Part shown: in pieces, positions 7,812 to 16,145 of the stretch
Numbering within the stretch: the first letter of the stretch is position 1
Layout: each line of letters opens with the position of its first letter
Assembly (NCBI GenBank): GCA_964462185.1
Contig: CAYWWV010000001.1
Location: forward strand, 1-64,000
Direction of reading: 5' to 3'
DNA: 64,000 nucleotides
Source: RBG-16-57-9 sp964462185
GTDB taxonomy: Archaea > Thermoproteota > Bathyarchaeia > TCS64
Program-made: the position numbers and the translations under genes
Notes under the pieces: model-generated
What the model saw: the letters and a program-made list of their open reading frames with translations, nothing else
Database searches by the model: none
Told to the model about the DNA's origin: nothing

Positions 7812-9191
7812 ATGCCTGAAATAGTTGTTGTAGGGGGGGTGGCCACCGGTCCAAAGACGGCAGCCAGGCTTAGAAGGCTGGACCCCGAGGCCTCCATAAC
7901 CCTTGTCGAACGCCAGAGCCTAACCAGCTACGCGGGGTGCGGCATACCCTTCTACCTCGAGGGGGCCGTGGGGGAATGGGAGGAACTCCTGGGTGGAGCC
8001 ACCCCAAGAGACGCCACATACTTCAAGGAAAGGAAGGGAGTCCAAGTCTACACTGAGACCGAAGCCACCTCCATCGACAGAGAGCAAAAAACAGTGGCCA
8101 TCAGAGACCTGAGGACGGGTACGACCCGCAAGCTCGAGTACGACTACCTTGTGCTGGCAACGGGGGCCAGGCCCCTCATCCCTCCTATAGAGGGGATAGA
8201 CTTGGAGGGGGTACACACCCTCCACACACCCCTTGACGCCCTGGAGGTGGCCAAGGAGGTGGAGGAAGGCTACAGGAACATAGCCATAGTGGGCGGAGGG
8301 TTGATCGGCGTTGAGGCTGCAGGGGCCCTCCTGAAAAAGGGTTGTAAGGTCTCCATACTGGAGATGATGCCAAACCTGGTGCCGGGTATCCTGGACCCCG
8401 AGCTGGCATTGCTCCTTGAGAACCATCTCAAAGCCAACGGCGTGGGGGTTTACACTGGGGAGCCCGTTACATCGCTGGAGGGGGAAGGGGGGAGGGTTTC
8501 ATCCGTGGAGACCCGTGGGGGGCGGAGGATCCAAGCAGACATGGTCCTGGTCTGTGTGGGTGTCCGCCCCAATGTGGAGTTGGCTGTTGCCGCCGGCCTT
8601 GAAACCGGGCCAACGAGGGCCATAGCAGTGAACGAGAGGCTTCAAACCAGCGACCCAGCCATATACGCCGGGGGGGACTGCGTGGAGAACCTTCACCTGG
8701 TTACAGGAGAGAAGGTTTACGCGCCTCTGGGGAGCACCGCCAACAAGCATGGACGAGTCATAGCCGACAACATTGCGGGGATACCCTCAACCTTCCCAGG
8801 GGTCTGTGGGACCACTGTGTTCAAGTCCCTCGGGTACAACTGTGGCGCCACTGGGCTGACGGAGGGGAAGGCCAGGGAGAAAGGTTTCGACGCAATCTCG
8901 GTGTTGGTCCCAAGGTATGATATCCCCTCCTACATGCCGGGGGCGGCCAGGGTATTCTTGAAACTGGTGGCTGAGAGGGGCACGGGTAGGATCCTGGGCC
9001 TCCAAGGTGTGGGGCCGGGGGAGGTGGTTAAAAGGGTGGATGTGGCGGCCACAGCCATCTCCATGAAAGCCACCTTGGAACAAGTGGCGAACATGGACCT
9101 GGGGTATGCGCCACCCTACAGCACAGCCCAGGACGCACTGGCCCACGCTGCTAACACTCTCGACAACAAGATCAAGGGAATAGCCCATGGG
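7812..9191 (+). CDS. FAD-dependent pyridine nucleotide-disulfide oxidoreductase (CoA-disulfide reductase/NADH oxidase type), 3' end lost in gap
   Basis: A dinucleotide-binding fold begins at residue 3 (VVVGGVATGPKTAARLRR), followed by the single redox cysteine in SYAGCGIPFYLEG. These mark the CoA-disulfide reductase/NADH oxidase/NADH polysulfide reductase group. The second, NAD-binding glycine motif is IAIVGGGLIGVEAAG, and the FAD-binding ATF-like segment is IYAGGDCVENLHL. The C-terminal dimerisation domain runs to LGYAPPYSTAQDALAHAANT. The 460 codons seen nearly complete the core enzyme; a rhodanese domain often follows in this family and could lie in the N gap. Substrate could be CoA disulfide, polysulfide or oxygen. 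The start at 7812 is fixed by the TATA-like box and by the Rossmann fold. Confidence 0.88.
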
Positions 9192-9291
9192 NNNNNNNNN
9201 NNNNNNNNNNNNNNNNNNNNNNNNNNNNNNNNNNNNNNNNNNNNNNNNNNNNNNNNNNNNNNNNNNNNNNNNNNNNNNNNNNNNNNNNNNN
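9192..9291. other. Assembly gap (100 N)
   Basis: Exactly 100 N, a scaffolding placeholder. Two convergent genes run into it: the FAD oxidoreductase from the left and a HIT protein, of which only 38 residues remain, from the right. Since HIT proteins are usually about 110-160 residues, the missing DNA should be at least about 300 bp. Confidence 0.98.
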
Positions 9292-9407
9292 AAGGTGTGG
9301 CCGTCGGAGATGGGGTTAATGTCTAAGAAGGCCACGCTATGCTCGTCCTCATACACTATGTGCGCAGGCGCAGAGCCCTCAAGTATTTCGCAGAATACGC
9401 ATCTCAC
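9292..9407 (-). CDS. HIT family protein, N-terminal fragment
   Basis: Only 38 residues are present before the gap. They match the start of HIT-domain nucleotide hydrolases/transferases: CVFCEILEG with the zinc-binding Cys pair, IVYEDEHSVAFLDINPISDGHT leading towards the missing HxHxH catalytic motif. HIT proteins hydrolyse nucleoside phosphoramidates or dinucleoside polyphosphates. The GTG start at 9407 overlaps the stop of the upstream DUF362 gene as GTGA, so the two are translationally coupled. The catalytic histidines lie in the gap and cannot be checked. Confidence 0.85.
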
Positions 9408-10483
9408 TTGGTGGCCCTCCTAACCACCGTTAATGCCTTGTTGGGGCACAACTCCACACAGCAGAAACACTGTATGCACCTCTCCATGTGGAAAAGGGGG
9501 CGTCTTCGAGCCTCGATGGCACCCGCGGGGCATATTTGGGAGCAGACACCACAGGAGGTGCAGCGCTCCTCGTTAAGCTCTATGGGCATCCTAACCCGGA
9601 TGAACATCTCACCGTCGCTGTGGATCTGGGGCTTCTTGAAGGGTCTTTCCACCTCGGCCACCTGCACTCCCACCACCTCAATCTCCTGGGGGGCCAGGCC
9701 TCTCTCCCTAGCCAGGTAGTTGGTGCCCACATCCCCATAGGGGTCCCACCCCATAACCATGGAGGCCACCACATCCACCGCCACGGCGTCAGCCCCAGCT
9801 ATCACCAACCCCAGAGGCACAGGGCTGCCTCCAGCCGGACCCTCCCCCTCCATAGCCACATGGGCGTCAACCAGGTTCAACCTCACCCTGGAGCCAATGG
9901 CCTGGTATATGTCTAGGAGGAGGTGGCTGAAGGACTCGGGGTCGTTGGCAACGGAGACATGGTGGTGGGCCTTTATGCCTCCCTGCTGGAGGCCAAAGAG
10001 GTTCTTCACGGCGCACGTGAGGGTGGTGAGGGCGTGGGTCTTGAGCTTGGGGATGTTGAATATTGGGCACTGGAGCGCCGTCTCTGGGAAATGGTAGAGC
10101 TGGTTCACCACCCCCTTAACCCGCACCCCCACAGGCCTATCCCGGTCCAGGACCCTAACCCCTATTCCCTGGGCGCCACACCTCTCCTCCAGGCGATGAG
10201 CCTTGTAAACCATCTCGGGCCTAGCATAGGCAGCCGTGGCTGGGCACTCGCCAACCACGCATTCCCCTCCAGCCTCTTGGATCAGCCTCCCAAGAGCCAA
10301 AACCAGCTCCAGGTCGGTGGTGCACCCAGACTCAGGGGGCTCAGTATTAAATAGGTTAGGCTTCAGCAAGGCCTTCTCACCTGGATGGATGAATCGCTCT
10401 ATCCCGCCCAAGAGCTCGACGGCTTCCTCGACGGCTGTTTCCACCCCATTCGCGGTTCTCGTGATGGCTACCCTAGTCCTCAT
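9404..10483 (-). CDS. DUF362 protein with C-terminal 2x[4Fe-4S] ferredoxin domain
   Basis: The first 300 or so residues form a DUF362 domain (VAITRTANG, LKPNLFN, NIPKLKTHALTTLTCAVKNLFG, and the alternating Gly-rich GADAVAVDVVASMVMGW). A ferredoxin domain closes the protein with two cluster motifs, CTSCGVCSQICPAG and CIQCFCCVELCP. DUF362-ferredoxins are iron-sulfur proteins of uncertain role, often assumed to pass electrons. The ATG at 10483 gives 359 residues. It lies 34 bp downstream of the CBS gene on the same strand and is coupled to the HIT gene by a GTGA overlap. Confidence 0.88.
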   Translation of the reverse strand: MRTRVAITRTANGVETAVEEAVELLGGIERFIHPGEKALLKPNLFNTEPPESGCTTDLELVLALGRLIQEAGGECVVGECPATAAYARPEMVYKAHRLEERCGAQGIGVRVLDRDRPVGVRVKGVVNQLYHFPETALQCPIFNIPKLKTHALTTLTCAVKNLFGLQQGGIKAHHHVSVANDPESFSHLLLDIYQAIGSRVRLNLVDAHVAMEGEGPAGGSPVPLGLVIAGADAVAVDVVASMVMGWDPYGDVGTNYLARERGLAPQEIEVVGVQVAEVERPFKKPQIHSDGEMFIRVRMPIELNEERCTSCGVCSQICPAGAIEARRRPLFHMERCIQCFCCVELCPNKALTVVRRATK

Positions 10484-10517
10484 ACACGGGGGATTAATGG
10501 GGTTGGAGCGGATAAAA

Positions 10518-10792
10518 CTAGGCCATGTAAACAGGTTTTTCTTTGGGCCTAGCCTTGGGTTGGGCCTTCAAAACCCCGTAGATGTCCACCACCCCCACCA
10601 AGCCTTCATCCACCACGGGCAGGGCATCACAGTTAGACTCCACCATGATGGTGAGGGCGTCTTCTAGGCTGGTCTCAGGCCTCGCCAGCACAATGTTTTC
10701 ATCCACCAGCTCCCCAATGGGGGTTTGTTGAGGCCTGAAACCAGGGGAGTAGGTGTAGCGGAAAACCTTGTAGAGATCGACCACCCCCCTGA
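10518..10792 (-). CDS. CBS-domain protein, 5' end lost in gap
   Basis: The frame is open into the N gap. RGVVDLYKVFRY next to the gap reads as the end of a first CBS motif. The following GELVDENIVLARPETSLED...NCDALPVVDE...VGVVDIYGVL is a complete second CBS domain. Paired CBS domains (a Bateman module) bind adenosine nucleotides or SAM and regulate a partner. About 60-80 residues are missing. An apparent GTG at 10784 is internal to the first domain and is not the real start. The C-terminal tail is Lys/Pro-rich (KARPKEKPVYMA). It lies downstream of tfb on the same strand. Confidence 0.82.
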
Positions 10793-10892
10793 NNNNNNNN
10801 NNNNNNNNNNNNNNNNNNNNNNNNNNNNNNNNNNNNNNNNNNNNNNNNNNNNNNNNNNNNNNNNNNNNNNNNNNNNNNNNNNNNNNNNNNNN
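10793..10892. other. Assembly gap (100 N)
   Basis: Exactly 100 N. It removes the last roughly 40-50 codons of tfb and the first CBS domain of the downstream gene, so the true missing length is probably over 300 bp, and another small gene could be hidden. Confidence 0.98.
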
Positions 10893-11686
10893 TTGAGTTT
10901 GCAGGCGATGTAGAGGCTGGCCGCTGTTAGACCTTCAGGCGCCCTTCCAACCGTCAACCTCTTCTCGGCCGCCGCCTCCATGATTCTCCGGCATAGGCGC
11001 TCAGTGGCCCCCGAGAGGCGAAGATGGTTCACATACTTGGTTATCAGGTGATCCTTGTTTACAAGGGGAACCTGGGGGGACATCTTCTTGTATAGGTAGC
11101 GGTAATTCCGGGCAGCCTCCTTACGGGTAATGGTAGCCGCCCTAGCCACCTCCTCCAGACTCCTGATGACATGGCACTGCCTGCAAGCCATATAGACGGC
11201 CGAGGCAACAACAGCCTGTATTGTCCGCCCCTTGATCAGCCCCGAGGTGGCCGCCTTCCTGTAAATCATGGCCGCCGTCTCCCGGGTGCCCTGCGGCAGG
11301 TTCAGTTCGTCAGCTATCCTAGTTAGTTCGCTAAGGGCTTGGGCTAGGTTTCTCTGTATGCTGTCGCTGGCGGCGGTCCTTTTCTGCCACTTCCTCAGCC
11401 GATATTGGAGCTCCTGCTCCTCTGCGGTGAGCCTGCGACCCGTAGCATCCTGGTTTCTCCAGCTTATGGTGGTGCTAAGCCCTTTATCGTGGATGAGGGG
11501 TGTGAGAGGGGCCCCAACCCTGGTGAGGGCCTCCCTCTGAGCAGGGTCGAAGGCCCTCCACTCTGGACCCCTGTCGAAGAGAACTCTGTTCAGCACTGTC
11601 CCGCAGTCGGCGCAAATCTGCTCTCCCGTAGCGGGGTCTTCTACTATGTTGACGCTGCCGCATTCACACTGGAGTTGGACCACCAT
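10893..11686 (-). CDS. tfb: Transcription initiation factor B (TFB), 3' end lost in gap
   Basis: Archaeal TFIIB homologue: it recruits RNA polymerase to TBP at TATA promoters. Visible parts are an N-terminal zinc ribbon (residues 7-28), the B-reader/linker region with GPEWRAFDPAQRE, and two cyclin-like repeats, the first near residues 100-190 (RETAAMIYRKAATSGLIKGR) and the second truncated after GLTAASLYIACKL. The ribbon is unusual: the first pair is C7-x-C9 rather than Cys-x2-Cys, while the second pair is the normal C25-x2-C28. The DNA was re-read on the minus strand and supports this. 264 codons are present of an expected 300 or so. Start ATG at 11686. Confidence 0.95.
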
Positions 11687-11773
11687 AGGGGTAACCGTGG
11701 GTAGCTCTCTTCCACTCTCTTTTTATTGGCTTGTGTGTTCCCAGCGCCCACATCCCAGGAACAAGGGTCGAGC

Positions 11774-12523
11774 CTACGTGTATTTATTGAACCGGCTTCC
11801 CCGTACGAAGCCCACTAGGCTTATCCCCGTGGCTTGGGCGGCCTTGAGGGCCGAGTATAGGGGGGCTGATAGGCTCACGAGGTGGGGGACGCCTGCCACT
11901 GCTGCCTTGAGCACCACCTCCCCTGAGAGCCTGCCGCTGGTGCCTATGGCGGAGGCCTTGAGGCTTATCCCTTTTTTCAAAGCCATGCCCAGGACCTTGT
12001 CCACAGCGTTGTGTCGCCCCACGTCCTCGGCGAAGACGGCCTCCCCTGTGTCCTGGGAGATTAGCAGGGCGGAGTGGGTTCCCCCGGTGGCCTTGAAAGT
12101 GTAGGCCTTTGTGTTGAGGGTTTTGGCTATCTTGAAAACCATTTGCTCTGGGAGGGGGGGAGTGGGGGGGAGACGGTGTTTTTCCAGTAGGCCTCTGGTG
12201 GGGGTGGAGGAGCAGGCTGTGGTTATGAGCCGTTCTTTGTTCCATCGGGCTTCCTGGGGGTCTACGGGGTTGCGGAGGGATATGTCGCAGCGGGTTGGGG
12301 TGGCCTCCAAGTGGGTTACATCCTCCATCTTGTTGATGACTCCCTCTGAGAGGAGGTGGCCCAGGGCTAGTTCCTCCAGGTGGGTGGGGGAGGCCACCAG
12401 GGTTCGATAGGGGTGATGGTTTATGAATATGCAAAAGGCGGTGTCTACGGCCACTGTGTCTAGTATGTTCTCAACCCTTCCCCCGGCTCTGTGGAGCTCT
12501 ACGGGGACTTTCTCCACCTGCAT
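11774..12523 (-). CDS. fdhD: FdhD sulfurtransferase (formate dehydrogenase accessory protein)
   Basis: FdhD passes sulfur from a cysteine desulfurase to the bis-MGD cofactor of formate dehydrogenase-type enzymes. The sequence has EELALGHLLSEGVI, then the active loop LITTACSSTPTRG, and the C-terminal signature FAEDVGRHNAVDKVLG followed by TSGRLSGEVVLKAA. The usual Cys-x2-Cys (CGLCG) is replaced by a single Cys (ACSS). The ATG at 12523 is chosen because TTTATA lies about 25 bp upstream; an ATG at 12586 would add 21 residues encoded across a perfect inverted repeat and is unlikely. Length is then 249 residues. No formate dehydrogenase lies in the window. Confidence 0.9.
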   Translation of the reverse strand: MQVEKVPVELHRAGGRVENILDTVAVDTAFCIFINHHPYRTLVASPTHLEELALGHLLSEGVINKMEDVTHLEATPTRCDISLRNPVDPQEARWNKERLITTACSSTPTRGLLEKHRLPPTPPLPEQMVFKIAKTLNTKAYTFKATGGTHSALLISQDTGEAVFAEDVGRHNAVDKVLGMALKKGISLKASAIGTSGRLSGEVVLKAAVAGVPHLVSLSAPLYSALKAAQATGISLVGFVRGSRFNKYT

Positions 12524-12544
12524 GGTATTTGGTTGGGTCTTTGG

Positions 12545-12550
12545 TTTATA
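12545..12550 (-). promoter_or_regulatory. TATA box of fdhD
   Basis: TATAAA on the minus strand, centred about 25 bp upstream of the fdhD ATG at 12523, consistent with a leaderless transcript. Confidence 0.6.
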
Positions 12551-12563
12551 GGCGTTCTCGGAG

Positions 12564-12586
12564 TTGTGTCCCTGTTTAGGACACAA
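12564..12586. promoter_or_regulatory. Perfect 8-7-8 inverted repeat upstream of fdhD (candidate operator)
   Basis: TTGTGTCC, seven bases, GGACACAA. It sits just upstream of the fdhD TATA box (about 41-63 bp before the start codon), in the divergent space before the LarA-domain gene. The placement suits a dimeric regulator; no regulator is encoded beside it. Confidence 0.45.
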
Positions 12587-12710
12587 TCACGGTTTTAATC
12601 ATTAGGAACTTGTTTAGTTCGGGGTAGGGGATTATGGTTGAGAGGCTTCAAGCACGTGTGGGGGTTGTTCGATGCCTTGAGTGTATGTTTCTCCACCAAC
12701 CCAACCCTGT

Positions 12711-12810
12711 NNNNNNNNNNNNNNNNNNNNNNNNNNNNNNNNNNNNNNNNNNNNNNNNNNNNNNNNNNNNNNNNNNNNNNNNNNNNNNNNNNNNNNNNNN
12801 NNNNNNNNNN
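12711..12810. other. Assembly gap (100 N)
   Basis: Exactly 100 N inside the 5' part of the LarA-domain gene. The reading frame before the gap cannot be linked to that after it. Confidence 0.98.
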
Positions 12811-13946
12811 GGGGTATGAGGGTGGCGGTGACGGCGGGTAGCAGGGGGATAAGCCGGATTCCCCTGGTTCTCCGCACGGTGGTGGATGAGCTCCGCTTGG
12901 CCGGGGCGGAGCCGTTTGTCTTGGCGGCCATGGGGAGCCACGGCGGGGCTACTCCGGAGGGGCAGTTGGAGGTTTTGAGGAGCCTGGGGGTTACCGAGGA
13001 CTCGGTGGGGGCTCCAGTGGTGGCTGGCCTGGAGGTGGAGAGGGTGGGGGAGGTCTGCGGGGCCCCCATATATGCCAGCAGGTTGGCGTTAGAGGCCGAT
13101 GGGGTTTTCGTGGTGGGCCGTGTCAAGCCTCACACGGATTTCAAGGGGGAGGTGGAGTCGGGGCTGTTGAAGATGCTGGCCATTGGGCTGGGGAACCAGA
13201 AGGGGGCGGAGATGATACACTGGCACAGATACGAGGGCTACCACACTATTATGCCCAGGGCGGGGCTGCTGTTGGCCCAGAAACTAAATGTGGTGATGGG
13301 GCTGGCACTCCTGGAGGACGCCCACCATAACCTCTCCCAGGTCCATGCCCTCCTCCCCGAGGAGTTTCTGGAGGCCGAGAAGGCTCTGCTGGAGAAGGCT
13401 AAGGAGATGCTTCCAAGGCTTCCTTTCGGCGAGATAGATGTGCTGGTGGTGGATGAGATAGGGAAGAACATCAGCGGCGTGGGGATGGACACCAATGTGA
13501 CCGGCAGGTTCTGGATGCCGGGGGAGTCAGACCCTAGGGCCCCCAACATCAAGAGGATAGTGGTGCTGGACCTAACGGAGGAGACCCATGGCAACGCCAT
13601 CGGCATAGGGTTGGCCGACCTCACCACGAGGCGGGTCTTCGAGAAGATCGACTTCCAGAAGACCTTCGTGAACTGCTTGACCCAGGGGAGCAGCGAGACA
13701 GGTAGGATTCCCCCCTTCCTCCCCTGCGACAGGGACGCCATAGCCACGGCTATACGCATCTGTGGGCCGGTGGAGCCTGGGAGGGCTAGGGTGGTGAGGA
13801 TAAAGAACACCTTGGAGCTGGAGACTATGTATGTCTCGGAGGCCTTGTTGGAGGAGGCCTTGGCTGGGGGGTTGGAGGGCCGCCTAGAGGTCCTGGGGGA
13901 GCCCAGGGAGATGGTCTTCGACGTATTGGGGAACCTGGCCAGGTAG
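12811..13946 (+). CDS. LarA/DUF2088-domain protein (lactate racemase-like), 5' end lost in gap
   Basis: The frame opens directly out of the gap with MRVAVTAGSRGI, then VLAAMGSHGGATPEGQLEVLRSLGV, GRVKPHTDFKGEVESGLLKM and ETHGNAIGIGLADLTTRRV. This pattern belongs to the DUF2088 family related to the N-terminal domain of the nickel-pincer lactate racemase LarA. Members outside LarA proper are of unknown substrate; some may be racemases or epimerases of 2-hydroxy acids. About 377 residues are visible and the first 40-60 are lost. A TTTTAATC-like box near 12592-12600 could be its promoter and ATG 12634 a start, but the gap prevents a frame check. It ends 2 bp from the convergent rubrerythrin gene. 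Confidence 0.75.
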
Positions 13947-13948
13947 GC

Positions 13949-14521
13949 CTAGTAGTTCTCTGGCATCAACTCATAGTAGGCCCTGGGGTGTTTGCAGGCG
14001 GGGCAAACCTCTGGGGCCTCCTTCCCATGGTGGATGTACCCGCAGTTGAGGCAGTGCCACTTGACCTCCCGGTCCCGCTTGAAGACCGTCCCAGCCTCGA
14101 TGTTGGCCAAGAGCTTGCGGAACCTCTTCTCATGCTCCTCCTCCACCTCGGCTATCTCGGTGAAGCTCTCCGCGATCTCGGGGAACCCCTCCTCCCGCGC
14201 CGTCTTGGCGAAGTCGGGGTAGAGGGTGCCCCACTCCAGTTTCTCCCCCTCTGCAGCCTCCAGGAGGTTCTCAGCCGTGGTCCCTATCTTTCCCGCGGGG
14301 TACTCGGCAGTTATCTCCACCCCTCCCCCCTCCAAGTATTTGAAGAAGACCTTGGCGTGTTCCACCTCGTTTCTAGCGGTCTCCTCGAAGATGCGTTGAA
14401 TTTGGACGTATCCCTCTTTCTTGGCAACGCTGGCGAAGAACATATACCTATTTCGTGCTTGGCTCTCCCCCGCGAAGGCCTTCAAGAGGTTTTTCTCGGT
14501 CTTAGTGCCCTTTAGTCCCAT
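13949..14521 (-). CDS. rbr: Rubrerythrin
   Basis: Non-haem diiron peroxidase protecting anaerobes against hydrogen peroxide. The N-terminal four-helix domain carries the diiron ligands in AGESQARNRY, ARNEVEHAKVFF and AEVEEEHEKRF. A C-terminal rubredoxin-like domain has CLNCGYIHHGKEAPEVCPAC, two Cys-x2-Cys pairs for one iron. Length of 190 residues is standard. The start ATG at 14521 has an AT-rich CTTTTAA about 29 bp upstream, which overlaps the stop of the upstream creatininase gene, so it probably has its own promoter. It points to an anaerobic or microaerophilic host. Confidence 0.95.
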   Translation of the reverse strand: MGLKGTKTEKNLLKAFAGESQARNRYMFFASVAKKEGYVQIQRIFEETARNEVEHAKVFFKYLEGGGVEITAEYPAGKIGTTAENLLEAAEGEKLEWGTLYPDFAKTAREEGFPEIAESFTEIAEVEEEHEKRFRKLLANIEAGTVFKRDREVKWHCLNCGYIHHGKEAPEVCPACKHPRAYYELMPENY

Positions 14522-14546
14522 GTTTCTCTATGAGTAGTGGGGGCTT

Positions 14547-15395
14547 TTAAGGCTTGAAGGCCGGGGGGGTGGGTATCTTCTTCCACCTGTTTATGAACTC
14601 GGCGAGGAACTCCACCCGCTCCTCCAGCCTATTACGGTATTCCTCGGGGTCTGCGTCCTTGGGGCTGTTCCACCCGTATATTCCGTCGCGGGAGAAGTCG
14701 TCGGTGTCTGGGGGGGCGCAGGCGGTGAACAGTTGGGAGACGAGTTCCCAGTCCTCCCTGTCGGGGTCCCTCATGGCTTTGAGTTCCTGGCTCATGTTGT
14801 TGGTGGGCTCCCAGTCGTCGGGTATCCTCCACATCTCCACCAGCTCGGGGAAGAGGGCCAGGGCCGCGCTGGTCTCGTTGGTTCCGCTGTGGACGTCCCA
14901 ATACCTCTGGCTTCTCTCGGTGAACCTCTTGGCCAGCTCGGTTCCGCTGGGTCCGCTTGGGGTGGCCACCATGACCCCGTACTCGCGCTTGGCTAGCTGG
15001 GCCACCAGGTTCATGGTGGCGGTGTTGCCTCCGTGGCCGTTGATGATGACGAAGCGTTTGACGCCGTGGTAGGCCAGGGAGCCGATGGTGTCCATGAGGA
15101 CCCCCATGAGGGTGTCCCAGCTGAGGGTGATGGTGCCTTTGAAGCCCATGTGGTGGGGGCTGTATCCGGGCCAGCAGGGGTGGACGCAGACGCTGTTGGT
15201 GCGCTTGGCCACTCGGTGGATTATCTCCTGCACGGCCAGGGAGTCCATCCCCAGGGGTAGGTGGGGGCCGTGCTGCTCTATGGATCCGATGCCGATGATG
15301 ACCACGGGGTTTTCCTCGTGTTGGAGCCACTCCTCGAAGGCTGGGCGGGTCAACTCGGTTATCCAGTGCTTGGATAATACTCCTTTCTCGGGCAT
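14547..15395 (-). CDS. Creatininase-family amidohydrolase
   Basis: The metal-binding motifs of the family are clear: GIGSIEQHGPHLPLGMDSL near the N-terminus, NGHGGN in the middle (about residue 125), and DVHSGTNETS further on. Members include creatininase, the deformylase ArfB of archaeal riboflavin/F420 synthesis, and mycofactocin peptidase. Sequence alone does not decide between them, though ArfB is a reasonable candidate in an archaeon. The ATG at 15395 gives 282 residues and is backed by a CTTTAAT box 26 bp upstream; an upstream TTG at 15413 is less likely. Confidence 0.85.
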   Translation of the reverse strand: MPEKGVLSKHWITELTRPAFEEWLQHEENPVVIIGIGSIEQHGPHLPLGMDSLAVQEIIHRVAKRTNSVCVHPCWPGYSPHHMGFKGTITLSWDTLMGVLMDTIGSLAYHGVKRFVIINGHGGNTATMNLVAQLAKREYGVMVATPSGPSGTELAKRFTERSQRYWDVHSGTNETSAALALFPELVEMWRIPDDWEPTNNMSQELKAMRDPDREDWELVSQLFTACAPPDTDDFSRDGIYGWNSPKDADPEEYRNRLEERVEFLAEFINRWKKIPTPPAFKP

Positions 15396-15417
15396 GGTTG
15401 AACCTACTCTCAAGAGG

Positions 15418-15424
15418 CTTTAAT
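15418..15424 (-). promoter_or_regulatory. TATA-like box of the creatininase-family gene
   Basis: ATTAAAG on the minus strand, centred 26 bp before the ATG at 15395; it favours that ATG over the upstream TTG. Confidence 0.5.
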
Positions 15425-15450
15425 GGTTGCGTGTGGGGTGGGCGTAAGGG

Positions 15451-15456
15451 TATTAA
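15451..15456 (+). promoter_or_regulatory. TATA-like box of the MBL hydrolase gene
   Basis: TATTAA, centred about 25 bp before the ATG at 15479, marks a leaderless start and rules against an earlier in-frame start at 15398. Confidence 0.5.
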
Positions 15457-15478
15457 GGTTTGGTGGGGAGTTGAAACC

Positions 15479-16141
15479 ATGCTCGAGGTGAGGTGGCTGG
15501 GGCATAGTTGCTTCGCCTTGAGCGATGGGGAGACCACCGTGGTTATGGATCCCCATGACGGCGATTCTCTGAACCTGCCTCCGCCCAGGGTTGAGGCTGA
15601 TGTTGTTACGGTGAGCCATGGCCACGAGGACCATGCTGGGGGGGTGGGGTTGTTTGGTTGTCCTGTGTATCGGGAGGCGGTGGATGTGGTTGTGGGCTCG
15701 GCCAGGTTGAGGGGTGTGGCTTGTTGGCATGATGGGGTGAGGGGGGCTCGGCTGGGGGGGAATGTGGTTTGGAGCGTGTATATGGGGGGGTTGCAGGCGA
15801 CCCACCTGGGGGACCTGGGCCACTACCTCACATCCTCCCAGATGTTCCAGGTGGGGTTCCCCGACCTCTTGATGGTGAACACGGGGGGGAACCTGGCGTT
15901 GGCGGAGGACACGGTGGACCTGCTGGGGCCTAGGGTGGTCATCCCCATGCACTACTACACGCCGGGGATACGGTTCCCCTACTACCACTTGAAGGCCGTG
16001 GTGGACTTCACGCGGGGGAAGCCCAACGTGGTCCATGTGGGGGGGAGGAGGGTTTACACCCGTGAGGCTCTCCCCAGGGGCCAGGAGATCCATGTCTTCC
16101 AGGCGCCCAGAAAGAGAGATAAGAACCTGGGCGCTTTTTGA
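15479..16141 (+). CDS. UPF0173-like metallo-beta-lactamase-fold hydrolase
   Basis: A 220-residue MBL-fold protein of the UlaG/UPF0173 group. LEVRWLGHSCFAL is the usual N-terminus of the group. SHGHEDHAGG is the metal-binding HxHxDH loop, and further ligands are likely in THLGDLGH (the family TGD equivalent) and in the C-terminal PMHYYT. Members hydrolyse diverse phosphodiesters or lactones and the true substrate is unknown. The start ATG follows a TATTAA box by about 25 bp. Its end lies 4 bp from the threonine dehydratase-like gene, probably one transcript. Confidence 0.85.
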   Translation: MLEVRWLGHSCFALSDGETTVVMDPHDGDSLNLPPPRVEADVVTVSHGHEDHAGGVGLFGCPVYREAVDVVVGSARLRGVACWHDGVRGARLGGNVVWSVYMGGLQATHLGDLGHYLTSSQMFQVGFPDLLMVNTGGNLALAEDTVDLLGPRVVIPMHYYTPGIRFPYYHLKAVVDFTRGKPNVVHVGGRRVYTREALPRGQEIHVFQAPRKRDKNLGAF

Positions 16142-16145
16142 CTCC

